Assembly: GCA_020226215.1 (NCBI GenBank)
Contig: CM035235.1
Span: forward strand, 6,833,151-6,897,150
Length of the DNA stretch: 64,000 nucleotides
Direction: 5' to 3'
From: Sindora glabra
Taxonomy: Eukaryota; Streptophyta; Magnoliopsida; Fabales; Fabaceae
The notes below the pieces were generated by a model. The model was not told the DNA's origin. It ran no database searches and saw only the letters and a list, made by a program, of their open reading frames with translations. The position numbers were made by a program, and so were the translations under genes. Shown here piece by piece: positions 12,281-25,200 of the stretch (position 1 is the stretch's first letter; every line of letters starts with the position of its first letter).

Positions 12281-15200
12281 CGGCAAATTAAAAATCCATA
12301 TCTCATGTTTCAAATAAATTTCACGTTGTGATATGATTATTGAAACTCCAAATTTGGTGAAAACAGAAATATAAGAAAAATGTAAAAATATATATTAGTA
12401 CTTCCAAATCAGTAATTGATTTTTTTTAGAGAGCTTAATGTTACGGGTGGGTTCATATAAAGTACAAGAAACACTTTAAAAAATAGAATGTTACATTATA
12501 ATTTTTGATGAGAAAATTAAGAAACTCAATAATTATAAAAATTATTTTTTAATTTATTATTATTTATTAAATTCTAAATTCTTAAAATTTTCTTCAAGGG
12601 CTATAGAATTCTAATTTATTCTTAAATTTAATTTGTGTTGCCAAACTTTTCATGGCGATTTTTTTTAAAAAAAAAAGGAAAAAACTTCTTTTTCGTATCC
12701 TCTCCCGTTAGCATTGGATGATTGATTTGATAAATGATTCATTGTAATTGCAAAATTGAAGCCTTTTTGTTAAATTTTTATTTTTTAGAAAATACAACAC
12801 AATATTCCAGAATATTTTTTCCCCTCCTTTCCTTTTCTATCTGAAAACAAACAAAAAGAACAAATACTGTGGAATTTGAGTTCCCTTGAAATATTTAATT
12901 CGAGTCTTAAAGGCAAAGCAAATTACTGTTCCTTTTTCGGGAATAAATACTTCCACACAGGAAGTGATTTGATTGCTTTCATGTCATGTGAAGTATATCA
13001 ATTCATGCTCTGGCTTCCTTCCATTTTGCTTTTTTTAAAAGAAAAGGTTAAATTCTAATCAATCCCTAAACTGTAGGATTCCTATATCCTCATTTTATAT
13101 ATTTTTCATATATACTTGCCTCCATTGTTTGTTTTTTAATTTTCACTATAAATTCCACATCATTTGCATCTCTTCTCTTATTTTTTTTTAAAAAAAAGAT
13201 GACTGTATAATTTTTTACTATAGAAAATACATGTTTAATTAGGTTAAAACTCTAAGGAAATAAACGTAATTTATCCTTTAAATTCTCACTTACATGTCAA
13301 GTATCCCCTTACAATATTAGCAGTGCAGTGTAACTATCACATTCATAATTTAATTTAATTTTTATTTTATATATATATATATTATTTACATTTCTTTTCC
13401 TCTGTTTTAAATATATATACTTACTTTTTATGCTTTAAAAAAACTAAGGATTGTGAATTGATAAAAAAAATTAAATATAAGTGCAATTTATTCTATATTT
13501 ATATTTATATTGTAATTTATGATACAAAGAAAAGCAACACAATTTTAAAAGAGTTTTGTATAATTTTGTGGAAAGAAAATGGAAGGCTGAAAAGGCCTAT
13601 TAGCAAATGCCACGCTCCAAATAAAGGGAGAGTTTGAATCTTGTGCTTTGCAAAGCAAAGGTTAAGCAATCAAAGAACAAAATCGTTTAAATTATTTTCC
13701 TTTTTCTGAGGCCTGTCTATAAGTCAAAGAAAGATTTCTTGAGCAAGAGGATGAACCAACAGGGAAAGCCACCAATGCCTCCTTTTTTGCCCCTTCCCTC
13801 TCTTTCCTTCCATATTGTGCCAATCGCTTTACCTTTTAAGATTCTTTAGTTTCAATTAATTACCCATTTATATGGCCCATGCTTATCAAATGGTGCATTA
13901 ATGCTCGGCTAGATGACTTCATTGTCCCTTTACAAATTTCATTATCCATCCTTATTTCAATTATCGAGGGATAAAATTATAGAGATAAAAATAAATGTGT
14001 GAATTATTATTTATAAATAAAATTATAATTTTATATAATTTAACATTTATTTTATCCATATTTTATAATTTTAAAAATAAAATGTTGATTTTGTCAAAAA
14101 AAAGTTATAGATTTTAGCCTGAGTGAAAAAATTGAAATGTGAATTACATCAAATAATGCAATTGTAATATTATAAAATTTAGATTGCATTAATTAATATT
14201 TTCTACATAAGTCTATATTTTTTTCAAAAAAGTTCGAACTTCAATTACTTGCAATACAATTCAAATACATAACCTCCTACTTAAGGGGAAAATTTTTTTC
14301 AGTGATGAATATTGTATTAACTTTATTGGCATTACATATTAAACTTTTTCAGATTTCACTTGTGAGAAAATCTAACCATATCATATAATCATGTGAACAT
14401 ATGGCACCTCCTAATATGTGAAAATTGTGAAAAAATATCTCTATTAAAAGTGAAAATTAATAAATACAATGCGAAAGGGAAAAATGTTCGGGTATGTGTG
14501 AAGCACATGAAACTTCTTGGAAGCTGATTCTTGTAAGGATCGAAAAAATAGACCCTCCTAAATGCACTGACAATACTAATTATTAATGCAACTTATGGTA
14601 GGAAATCAATGACAGGTACCTGAAAAAATCTATATATATATAAACTTGAACAAGAAATTAAAATAGAATAAAAATGGTAAGAAAATATTAGTTAATGCAT
14701 TTTAGACTGTGTTAGTTGATGGGTGTTCGAGATTTGTGTTCTTGTATACCAAAATGAGTGCATCAAATTTTATATTATATAATAATAATAATAACAAAGG
14801 TATGGATCTTGGATGAGATTAGGATAATTTATATAATTCCAAAACAACTCTTAATTGAATACACTATTGATAAACGCAAGACAAAAATGTTGTATTACCA
14901 AAATAGTTTGACTAAATAAGGGTTTTACCAACTAAGTGATAATATTGTATTAATAATTTCTCAATTATTATAAATATGCCATAATAATTTCTTTAAAAAA
15001 ATTTCTAAGTTATTTTTGGAATTTTTGTCTCCTTATATTCTTGGTTCCATGCAAAATCTTGCTTACATATTAAATAACTTATTACTCTTATTATTATAAA
15101 AAAAGAAAAATTAAATAGAAATGATTGTAATAAAAACGGATTTATGTATATATCCTCCAAATAAAACTTTTTAGGGGCATTTCGGTAATGCCAAAAGTAA

Positions 15201-15380
15201 TTTGGTAACATGTATTCTTTCGTAAATTACGGATAGTCTCATTTGCTCTATTCCTGGCATGGACTGTTTGGTAATTTCAGCCTCCCATAGCCAGCACCTT
15301 TGATATAGAACTTCCATATTAAGTTGGTCTTGGTTCTCAGACAAATGTGCATCGAATTTCAAAACCTCCTTTCCAATCAC
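12281..15380. other. Upstream intergenic region of the CLE gene
   Basis: Mostly A/T-rich, with a (TA)n run near 13370-13382. Blocks near 13590-13830 and 14490-14570 are less A/T-rich. The first contains a 32-codon plus-strand frame starting at 13752 with a proline-rich start, which I cannot assign. No TATA box can be placed with confidence at a normal distance from the CLE start. Distal cis-elements for the CLE gene may lie here. Confidence 0.35.
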
Positions 15381-15389
15381 TTTTGCTGA

Positions 15390-15486
15390 AGCTTCTCCTT
15401 CCCTCTCTCTCTCCCCTCTGTTTCTCTCTCTCTACGCCTGTTTGCTGATCTTGCTCCTCCTTCTTTAGCCTTGTTGCAGCTGGTTC
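15390..15486 (+). promoter_or_regulatory. Pyrimidine-rich leader of the CLE gene
   Basis: A run of CT and TTCT repeats (about 15390-15435) leads directly to the CLE reading frame. CT-rich blocks like this are common at plant transcription starts and in 5' leaders. I infer that the transcript starts in or just before it; the exact start is not visible. Confidence 0.4.
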
Positions 15487-15540
15487 ATGGATATTGAACC
15501 CTTGTGGGCTCTTGGGGGGTGGTTTCTTCTTGCAAATTGC

Positions 15541-15855
15541 ATGGCAGCACCTAAAACATCATCATCACCAATTTCAGAAATTAGCTTCACAAAATCACTT
15601 CCTCTTCTTCAAATCCTCACCTTCTTCTTCATTCTCTTCCTTCTGATCAACAATTCCCACCAAAGAAACCCATCTACCATGGCTTCTTCAGAAACCTTGA
15701 AATCATCTTCATCTGGTTCGACCACTGATTCTGCAGCAAACTTGCACCCAAAAAATAAGCTCAATTCACGTAATTTTTCAAAGGATGCTGATAGAGAATT
15801 TGGAGCTAAGGCTCATGAAGTCCCTAGTGGCCCCAACCCTATATCGAATCGATAA
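15541..15855 (+). CDS. TDIF-type CLE peptide precursor (CLE41/CLE44-like)
   Basis: This encodes a secreted signalling peptide precursor. In Arabidopsis the mature dodecapeptide TDIF, from CLE41 and CLE44, is made in phloem, binds the receptor kinase PXY/TDR in cambium, promotes stem-cell division and blocks xylem differentiation. The sequence shows HEVPSGPNPISN at codons 15814-15849, identical to TDIF, preceded by the conserved REFG and a basic-to-acidic lead-in. One Arg follows the final Asn before the TAA stop. From Met at 15541 the precursor is 104 residues. It has a polar start, a hydrophobic signal or anchor segment at about residues 19-38 (rich in L, F, I) and a variable Ser/Thr/Asn-rich middle, as in CLE41/44. 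It is intronless, as these genes usually are. An in-frame upstream ATG at 15487 would add 18 residues. I chose 15541 because the hydrophobic segment then sits where it does in CLE41/44. Family assignment is very sure; the start is less so. Confidence 0.93.
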   Translation: MAAPKTSSSPISEISFTKSLPLLQILTFFFILFLLINNSHQRNPSTMASSETLKSSSSGSTTDSAANLHPKNKLNSRNFSKDADREFGAKAHEVPSGPNPISNR

Positions 15856-17935
15856 GTTTGAAGAACGTTCTCCGGCAGGCCTGTCAGGTACCATCCAGTC
15901 CAATCCGATTCCTCCCCTTTTTTATCAACTGAGAAAGGATGCATATACAAGTTGTAGCAGCATGTAAGAGGCATAGCAAGCTAGCTAATTGAAGATGACA
16001 GAGAGTTTGTAACATTAGGGTTACACTATTACATTGTCATCTCTATATAGTCCTTATATTTCAGGTCACCATTATTATATTGCTTGTCCTGGGTTAGATG
16101 TTTGCCAGTCTTGTTGTTTGTTACTGTCATCTTTGTGGCTAGAACTATAACTTTATTTTCCTTTTTGCGGCCTTTTTTGGCTGGAAATGTATAGCAAGAG
16201 ACACTATTTTTCCATAATTTATGTATGTATTTGCTTAGCTATTTAATTTTTGGTGTTTTAATTGTTGGTATGGTGTTTTGGTTCCATTGAAATCTCTCTT
16301 TGCCTATTTCTGTGTCAGAAAGGAGAGAGAGAAAGAGTGAGAGTTCAAATGTGTGATTTGGTTGGTTTATTTTATATATTTTATTATTATATTTTTTTCA
16401 CTTTTTCTTTAGATGCTGGCTTTTTCTTTTCCTTGATTTCTGGATAATTTTGACTCTGTTCGTTTTTGGTTTATGATCTCTGGAGGTTTCAGAATGTGAA
16501 GTTTTCTAATTTTTGCTTTAAATTCACCCCTCTAGAGTGATGATCTGTTTCAGAATTTAAAGCATGAAAAATGGATATGAATGAAGAGGAAGAGAGACAG
16601 AGTAGAGTAATATTTTAATTTTTCAAAACATAATTGTTCATATTCTTCTGTTCCTTCTTCATTTTCCTTCATTCAAATAGAGCATAAAATAGTGGAATTT
16701 GATTCCACCAATTAAAAGACTCTAGCCACCATTTTGATTAACTAGATGAAGCATATACTACATGTTTATAAAGAATTTGAACAACTCTCCTATAAAAATG
16801 TGTATTTAGCAACAAAACGTAACAACTCTGAAAACTATTGTAATGAATAATAGTTGTCTTGTTTTGCTTTTCATTTTGCTAGTGCTAATAAACCTAACAA
16901 AATGGAAATGTGAGAGAAAATTCCATAGTTTATCTAATTAGTTAAACCCTTCCCAACAAAACTCATAATAGAATTCATATTTTAATCTCTGAATTTTATT
17001 TAACTGGTAAAACTTGTTTTTAACTCTTGTTGGCAGTGATATCATGGTATTAAAAAATTATAAATATTACTCTAAATTTTTATAAAAATTAATGATATGT
17101 TTTAACTTTAAAGTGAAATAATTTATTTTATTCTTAAATTTCTTTTAAAAAAGGTCATATTTAAAAAATTAGAGGTGAAGAAGATCAAGAACAAGTAGGT
17201 TCTTGTGTTTGTGTGGGGCTTGCCATTGCATGGGTTTCCCTGCATTCAATTGGGTTTGAAAGCTGAGAGGCTGTGCTGGAAAGAAAGAAAGCAAGGCGCA
17301 GATAAGAACGGAATCTGAGAGAGAGAGAGAGTGGTGTCAGTTCTGTGACCCAAAAACAGTGAGAGGACTTTGGTACCTTTTGTTTTACCTGACCAAAATT
17401 ATTTGGACTTTGCTTTTGTCTTCTCAAACACACTTATCAATAAAGTTGACACCAACCAAAGCTTACAAGAAGTGAGCCCATGATTTGATCATCATAACTG
17501 TATAATTTCCTATTCTTCAACCTCTTGCCTTTCCAATCATCATTTACTATAATAACTACACTAATTGTCTTTCAAAAAAACTAATAATTTTCATCCTCGC
17601 TTTGGATATAATTGTCTTTACATATTTTCTAAAAGAAGATATGAGTTTTAAAATACAAACATATTATATATATCCAAAATAAAATTTAAAATTAAGTTTT
17701 TAATATTTAATATCTATTAAATTAAATTTTATAAATTTATTTATTATTTTATATTTAATTAATAAATTTTAATTTATATTTAATATATAATCATAAATCT
17801 TACTTTTTATACATATAATATTATTATTTAAAATAAGATTTAATTTTTATATGAAAGGGTGTGAATAAGAAAATGAGAATAATATATATTTTAGTGAAAA
17901 TACATACCCCAAATGACTTTCTTAAAATCCTATGT
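15856..17935. other. CLE 3' region and following intergenic DNA
   Basis: The first few hundred bases are probably the CLE 3' untranslated region. No clear AATAAA signal is visible close to the stop. Around 17180-17440 a GC-richer block holds a (GA)n run at 17317-17331. On the minus strand it looks like a CT-rich leader with short frames, but no protein family is recognised. No further gene is supported. Confidence 0.4.
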
Positions 17936-18412
17936 ACATTTATCTGTGTCATTTGAAACATTTCAACTAATTTTTAAATTTTATCCCAATAAGAATATTA
18001 AAGCATATATCTTCATTAACTCTCTATCATTAAGAATAAGAAAATGAGAATTGTGTGAAAATATTACTCTTATTTTAAATTCATTGCAAGATATTAATTT
18101 TTATTAAAAATATAAGTGAAAATATTGGAATTACAAATTAGAGTAAAAAAATATTGTTTTTACACTTCTGCTCCTGCTTTGTCCTCATAAAATAGTAAAG
18201 CTACTGTTATGGAGACATTCTTACGTCTGTGTTTTGCTTAATTTCGTGTAGTAATTTTATTCTTAAGAAAATGAGAATAAACAATGGTGAAGGTAGTTAT
18301 ATTTTAGTGTAAACGTGTACCCCAAACCATTTATCTGTGTCATTTAAAATATTTCAACTAATTTTTAAATTTTATCCCAATAAGAATATTAAAGCATATA
18401 TCTTTATTAACT
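17936..18412. repeat. Direct repeat pair, ~85-bp core, 391 bp apart
   Basis: The segment starting TATCTGTGTCATTT at 17941 recurs at 18332. The copies share ATTTCAACTAATTTTTAAAT followed by TTTATCCCAATAAGAATATT and AAAGCATATATCTT. Weaker similarity extends upstream, with AAGAAAATGAGAATAA and TACCCCAAA ahead of both. It looks like a local duplication or two copies of one decayed element. Confidence 0.75.
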
Positions 18413-20666
18413 CTTTAATTTATTCCAATACCTTGAGGGTAACGCCCTACATTTTTGTTCTAATTCCTTGAAAGTAAGATATATGTTTACTTATTTCATT
18501 TTATAAATTCTAATTTCTCAATACATGTGTTACGATTCAATTAAACTAATTAAGCTCGGGGGTAAAATACAGACAAGTACATCTTGTAATAAGTTTTGTG
18601 TCACGTAACCCCTTAAATATTTCAAATCATAGAGATCACTCACGAATTTTTTTAAAAATTAAAAATGTTAAATCTCTAATTATGAAAAAGGGCATATGAG
18701 TACTCTTCCTAATTGCTTTTAGTAAGAAATATAACCATTTTTTATTTTCTTTTGAATTAAATTACTACTAGGAAGGTTATGTTTTAAAGCATTTAAGCTA
18801 TGATTGAAAGTAAGTACTTCGAGTAAATTATTTGTGAAATTCAAGTCAACTGCATCTGAAAAGATAAAGAATGCGTTTTTTCTATTTTTTTAATTATTGT
18901 TGAGTTTATTGTGCCAAAAGAACATATAAAAAAAAGTCATAGGTGATTCATATATATTTTTCTTACTTTTTATTGAAATTTTAATATTTTTTTAACTTAA
19001 AGAGAGTTATTTATCAATTTTTAAAAAGTTATATGAAACTAATTAATTAACTTTACTTTAAAGAAGTTATTTGTTTTTTACCCCAAAATAACATAACCTA
19101 ACTATTCATTACTTGATGACTCGATATTGTAGCACAATTTAGGTGCAAATTTCGCTTTTTTTTTAATGAGACAAGCACATGACTTGTCTTATTCTGTCAT
19201 ATTGTCTATGTATTTATAGTTGTCCTTACTTGCCAAGGGCAAGTGTGAATACACAACGCATGAGAAAGACATATTAGATGAGTTTATTTTGTTGTTCTTT
19301 CGACTCTTGCCTGTTATTAATTAATTGTTATTAGTTTAAGTATAACAAAAAATTATAAGAAACAATTTAATTCTTATGCATTTGTTAGATTTAATATGGA
19401 TAAACATGTTTAAATTGGTCCTGTCTGGACTTAGAGGGTGCTTGTCAACTCTTAGAACTATTTCAGAACTATATATATAAATAAAAAAACTCGTTTTGCT
19501 AATCGATAAGGGAAATATACGAAGGATTAAGTAATAAAAAATTTAAAAACTGACCAAGTGAAAACTAACATTCTTTAGGATTTTACTTGAACTAATTTTT
19601 TTTTTAAAAATAACTAATAAAAATTAACTTTTCAAAATTTGAGGGATTACCTAATATTATGAGGGATTAAATTTTTTCAAACCCATGGCCAGCCAAGTTA
19701 GGATGCCTTTAATCGATTGATGGAATCCGAACATCATCAATAAAAATTAATGATATGCTATTATCGGTTGAAAATAATTAAAAAATATGCATGATCGGAT
19801 TGATTGGATTTTAAATTCAGCTAATTTTTTGTAATTTGACAAATTAAACGATCTCTTGAAAGGTTTAACTTTTATACAAGAGTAGTTTTTATTTAAATTT
19901 AATTAATGTAATTGTAACTTTGTGTACACTTATAATGTGCATAGAATTACAATTTTTTTAGGGAATATAAATTTTTACATAATTAAATTATAATTTTTAT
20001 GGTAAAACTTTATAAAAATTTATAAAACCATATCTTTGACTACTTATCTGAAGATTTACCCTAAAAAATAATTGGAAAAGATATGGCATTAGTGGATTTA
20101 TTATTATTTATTCTAAACGAAAGAAAACTTTTGCATTCAAAATTGGCTTTTTGTAAAGCAGTATCTTTTGACTTGTGTCGTTTTCTAGTGCATAAACCTG
20201 GATGTGGGGTTTCATTGCAATATCTTGTTGACATAATTATGGCAAAGGCCAGATAACCAAATCTCCCAAGCAATGTTCCTTACTAACTACCGATTTGACA
20301 TGCATTGGTTTTACCACAATGGATCCAATTGGGATGCTCACCACATCATTGCTTCATTTCAGATACTGAAAAAAAAAAATATAATATATTAATGATAGGA
20401 GAACATATTAACATATTATTAAATTTAATTATTATTATGTTATTAAATAATATATTAAATTTAATTTTAAAAATAATTAAATTTATTAATATATTAATAT
20501 ATTATTACATAAAAAATATACCATAATTATTTATTTTTAAAAATTTTTTAATTAATCTTCAAGATTCTCTTTATTTGAATGTTTTACTTCCACTACTTTG
20601 AGATAATTTAATTATGAGCTTTACCGCATTGTAATAATTCCAAATTTTTACGGAAGTTTAATAAAA
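18413..20666. other. A/T-rich intergenic DNA
   Basis: No gene, RNA or clear element end is supported. The stretch at 20385-20530 is almost pure A/T with repeated ATATTA steps, and the frame running through it is low-complexity. Confidence 0.5.
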
Positions 20667-23600
20667 AATTATAAAATTTCATATAAAATTATAATTGTTA
20701 ATAAAAAGATATAAAAATATATGTTAATATGATTTTTTTCAGATATGCACCAGCTTTAACTATTTATTTTATTGTTTCATTTTACTAGTTTGTCTTCAAT
20801 AGTCACATTACAGTCAAGGCAATCAAACTCATCACTCATGCATTAATATATCTATTTAGGGCCTTAGGTAGTGTATCATTGGTTACAGCGTTTAGACATA
20901 TCAATTATTACATTATTACAGAGTTGGATACATCATCGGGTAATTGATGTTAACTAAAGTAGAAATTGATGAGTAGAATAATATGGTAATATTTTTTAAA
21001 AAAATAAATAATTTAATACGTTGGCTCTAATAGATAGTTGGTGTCATAAAATAAAAATATCTTCCTATATTAGTTAATATAGAAGTAAGGTCTAAAAGTA
21101 GATGAAAAGTTCGTTCAAAAATGAAGGATAAGATTACCATGTTGATTTTTTAAATGATCGACGTTTAAAATTATAATTTGCACAAACTCTAGAATACAAT
21201 ATATCATAATACATCAATTTTATATAAATTACCATAGTTTTATATTAAATTTCATGCTTTATGCTTTAATTCTCAAATTTCATTTTTGTAAAGTAGTTAT
21301 TAGTAATATCTCATGTTAGGAATTTTTTTAAAATATTCAATCCATTTTTTGGAGTCTCAATGCTTTCACATAATGGATGGAATGTTTTAATAAGATTTTC
21401 AAAAATACTGATACATGAGATTGGTGCTAGTCATATGAAAGTCAGAGTGTCTTTTTCTTTGTTTATTAGGGTTTGGGTGAAAGAAATGGACAAACTTATA
21501 TTCTTCCATATATATGTAGTTTGAGTCTTTCATTTAAACACATGTGATTAAAGAAATTTAAGAAATTGTTAGAATTTATCGTCAAGGAAAAACCTTGGTT
21601 TGTAATTCCATTTGATTGTACATTGCTTTATTGCAATATAATACATTAATTCAATCTTTGTTATATTTTAAATTGTAAATCTATAATTTAATTTTATTGT
21701 GATATACGTTAATGACTTATTACAATTTTGGTGTAAAATGGTAACCTTGATTATAACAACACCTAAGTTAAGTGCTCTATTTTTTCAAAAAAAAAGAAAA
21801 ATTATAGTTTTCCACATTAGTTATTTAAACAAAACTAATGTGGTTAGCAAATTATGACTTATTTCATCAATGAATAGAAATCTAACATTGAAAATAAAGA
21901 GAAATGGTTAGATTTAAAGATAGGATTAAAAATTAGATATCAATCCATTCCTACATAAAATCGACATTGAAAGTTTGCCCTAAACAACATTTTTATAATT
22001 ATGTATCGAATATTACATCAATTTTACTTATAAATAACATGGAAAGTTTAGACATTAATTTTTTTATTAATAACCAACATGGAAAGTACTACTATCAGCA
22101 TATCCTCATCTTTACTTCTTAGAAATGCAAACAAACTTCATTTGTACAATGATTTGTACTTTATTTATGTGTACTCTCCAATCCATTTTCTTTGGCAATT
22201 GTATGGCATCAACATTTTTCCATCTTTGAGAATCTACTCCATATTATCTAAGGTATTCTCCTTAGTCCTCTCATGTTTTATGAGCATTTTAAGTTTAGGG
22301 TGTGGTCTTTAAGATTAGATATTACTATTCAATGGTTATGACCTCGATTTGGGCTCTTTATTTAATGAGGAGAGCTGTGTTCCTAAACACATGTTTTGTG
22401 TTCCCATTTTTTAAAAAATGTCATTTTTATTTGAATGCTACATTTTTTGAGTAAGTTTCTACTTGGATATGGCTCTATTGAAAACTAATTTCAATTTGTT
22501 GTAGATAAAGTTTTGTTTTAAGATCAATTAAATGTGAAAAAAAATATTTTCAATTGTTCCTTGTTATTTGAGTTATCACATATATGTGCTTGTATACTTA
22601 TGAAATGTTATGTAGCATATAAGTTAAACATCTGTGTTACTTTTATTATAACTCTTTAAACAAAAGTGACATGGATTTTAATTCCAGTAAAGGTGAAAAT
22701 AGAAGGAAAAGCATTATGAGTCTTATAACTATGAAAGACATGACTATCGAATGTGCTAAGGAAGAGATGTTGAGAGCAAATTTCAAAAACAAGCAGTAGG
22801 CATGTTAGTAGCATGTCAAATTTGATTTTAGAATAACATAAAGTTGTTATGCAATCATATTTAGTGGCATACTAGTACATTATTGTATTAGTTGTGCATG
22901 AAAATTATAAAATCTTATATAAGAATTATAATTGTTAATAAAAAGAAACAAAAATATATATCAATATGACTTTTTTTAGGTATGCATCAACTATAGTCAC
23001 ATTACAATCAAGCCAATCAAATTCATGCATTAATAAATTTATTTAGGGCCTTAGATTATAATCATTGGTTATGTTGCATTTAGACATATCAATTATTACA
23101 TTACTATAGAAATACGATACAATGTCAAACAATTGATGTTAATTAAAGTTGAGACTAATATATATAATGACATGATGGTATTTTTGAATAAATAAGAAAC
23201 TTAATACATTAGTTTTAATTAAAAATTGATGTTATAAAATAAAAATATATTTCTATATTAGTCAATTATAAAACCAAAATCTAAAGGTAGGTGAAGAGTT
23301 AGTTCGAAAATAGGGGATAAGGTTACCACACTAATTTTTAAAATATTTGACATCTAAAATGATGGCTTACATAAAGTTTAGAACTTGATACATCTTAGTA
23401 CTTCAATTTTATCTAAATAAACATAGTGGTTTTTTGTATTAAATTTCACATTGTGTGCTCCAACTCTTAATTGTTTTGATGAGACAACCTTTAGTAATAT
23501 CTGTTATTAGGAATCTTTTTAAAATATCTCATCTATTTTTGGGAGTCTTAACACTCATACATAATGGATGGAATGTTCGAGTGAGATTTCCAAAAATACT

Positions 23601-25060
23601 TATACATGGGATTGATGTCAATCATATAAAAGTTAATATGTTTCCTTCTTTCTCCATTGGGGTTTGGATGGAAGAACTAAAAAAACTTATGTGCTTCCAT
23701 ACATAGTAGTTTGATTCTTTCATTCAAAGACCTGTGATTAAAGAAATTTAAGCAACAGATGGAATTTAACATTAAGAAAGAAACTCTGATTTGTAATTTT
23801 ATTTAATTGTATACAATTTTATTGTAATATAATACATTGATTCAATCTTTGTTGTATTTTAAATTATAAATTGTAAATTTCTAATATAATGTTTATTGTG
23901 ATGTATGATAATGATTTATTGCAATCTTTGTGTAAAATAGTAATAGTTGATTATAGCAACACATAGATTAAGTGTTATATTACTTAAAAAAGAAATTTAT
24001 GGTTTTTCATATCAATTATTTAAAAAAAAACTAACATGGTTAGTAAAGTATTACTCATTACATCAGTTATTAGAAATTCAATGTTGAAAATGAAAGTGAA
24101 CAATTAGATTTAAAGATAGGATTGAAAATTAGACATCAGTTTCTATATAAAATTAATTTGAAAGTTTACCTTGAATAGTATTTTTGTAATTATGTGTCAA
24201 ATATTTAACATCGGATTTAGTTGTAACCAATATGAAAAATTTTAATATTAATTTTTCTAGTAATAAGTGACATAGAAAGTGTTTCTATAACATATCTCTG
24301 TCTTTATTTCTCATAATTGCAAATGCACTCTATTTATATGATAATTGGCACCTTGTATATGTATGCTTTTAATTCCATTTTCTCTGACAATTGTATGATA
24401 TTAATGTTTTTCCATCCTTAAGCATTTACTCCATATTATCTAAAATATTTTCCCTAATTCTCTTATATTTTGTGAATATTTTTGGTTTAAGATGTGGCCT
24501 TCTAGACTAGATAAATAACATTATTATATATCGTTAAAAAGTTTTCATTTTTGTGCTTTAAAATCACTGTTCAATGTTTGTAACCTTGGTTTTGGCTTAT
24601 TATTTAACATATAAAGTTATGTTCCTAAATACATGTCCTATTTTATGCTCCTATTTGTGAAAATATCATTTTTATTCCAATACTAAAATTTTAAAGTAAC
24701 TTTCTACTTTAGCATGGCTCTATTGGGAATCAATTTCAATTTACTATGGGTGAACTTTTGTTTTAAGTTTAAATCAAATATGATAAAATGATTTATAATC
24801 ATTGATTGTTATTTAAGTTATTCCATGTATGTATTTAGAAATTTATTAGATGTTGCTTGGTGCACAAGTTAAATATATCTATTGCTTTTGTTATAACTTT
24901 TAAACAAAATTGACATAGATTTTAGTTTCCATAGAAATAAAAATAGAAGAAAGGATATTGGAGTCCTATAATTATAAAGGACATGACCATTAAGTGTGCT
25001 AAAAAAAGAGGTTAAGAATAAATTTTAATGAGAAGCGATAGGCATGTAGGCTTGGAGTAA
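20667..25060. repeat. Tandem duplication of a ~2.2-kb unit
   Basis: Copy 1 (about 20667-22900) and copy 2 (about 22901-25060) align along nearly their whole length in the same orientation. Landmarks present in both, in order, are ATAATTGTTAATAAAAAG, TTTAGACATATCAATTATTA, CATAATGGATGGAATGTT, TTTTCCATC, AAAGACATGACTAT or AAGGACATGACCAT, and GTAGGCATG or ATAGGCATG. The offset is about 2236 at the start and 2187 after a roughly 50-base indel, so divergence is considerable. The 3' end of each unit reads into the start of a Transposase_24-like frame that only copy 2 continues. I infer a partial internal duplication of a CACTA-type element. Confidence 0.8.
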
Positions 25061-25200
25061 GAAATTTTAATAGCTCCATTAAGATGTTAGCATGTACCAA
25101 GGTGCCTATTATTATTAAGCATTGGCACAAGTGTTTAAAGATATCAAGGAAAACATTTGGTATGATATATTCATAAGAACTTTAATACTTATCTTCATTT
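24960..25200 (+). pseudogene. Remnant of a CACTA-associated Transposase_24-like protein
   Basis: With frameshifts allowed, the translation contains INFNE, then ACTKVPI, IKHWHK and, after a one-base shift, FKDIKENIWYDI. This matches the pattern of the plant Ptta/En/Spm-associated family (Transposase_24, PF03004), in which an FNE segment is followed by a KVPI...W...PK(D/E)xKExIW block. Stops and shifts interrupt it, so it is non-functional. The equivalent place in copy 1 of the 2.2-kb duplication preserves only the preceding segment (about 22672-22797). The call is from memory of the family pattern and needs a profile search. Confidence 0.5.

Noticed and set aside
15171..15380. Minus-strand open frame overlapping the CLE leader
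   Set aside because: It lies in the leader and promoter zone of the CLE gene, resembles no family and is best explained as chance.
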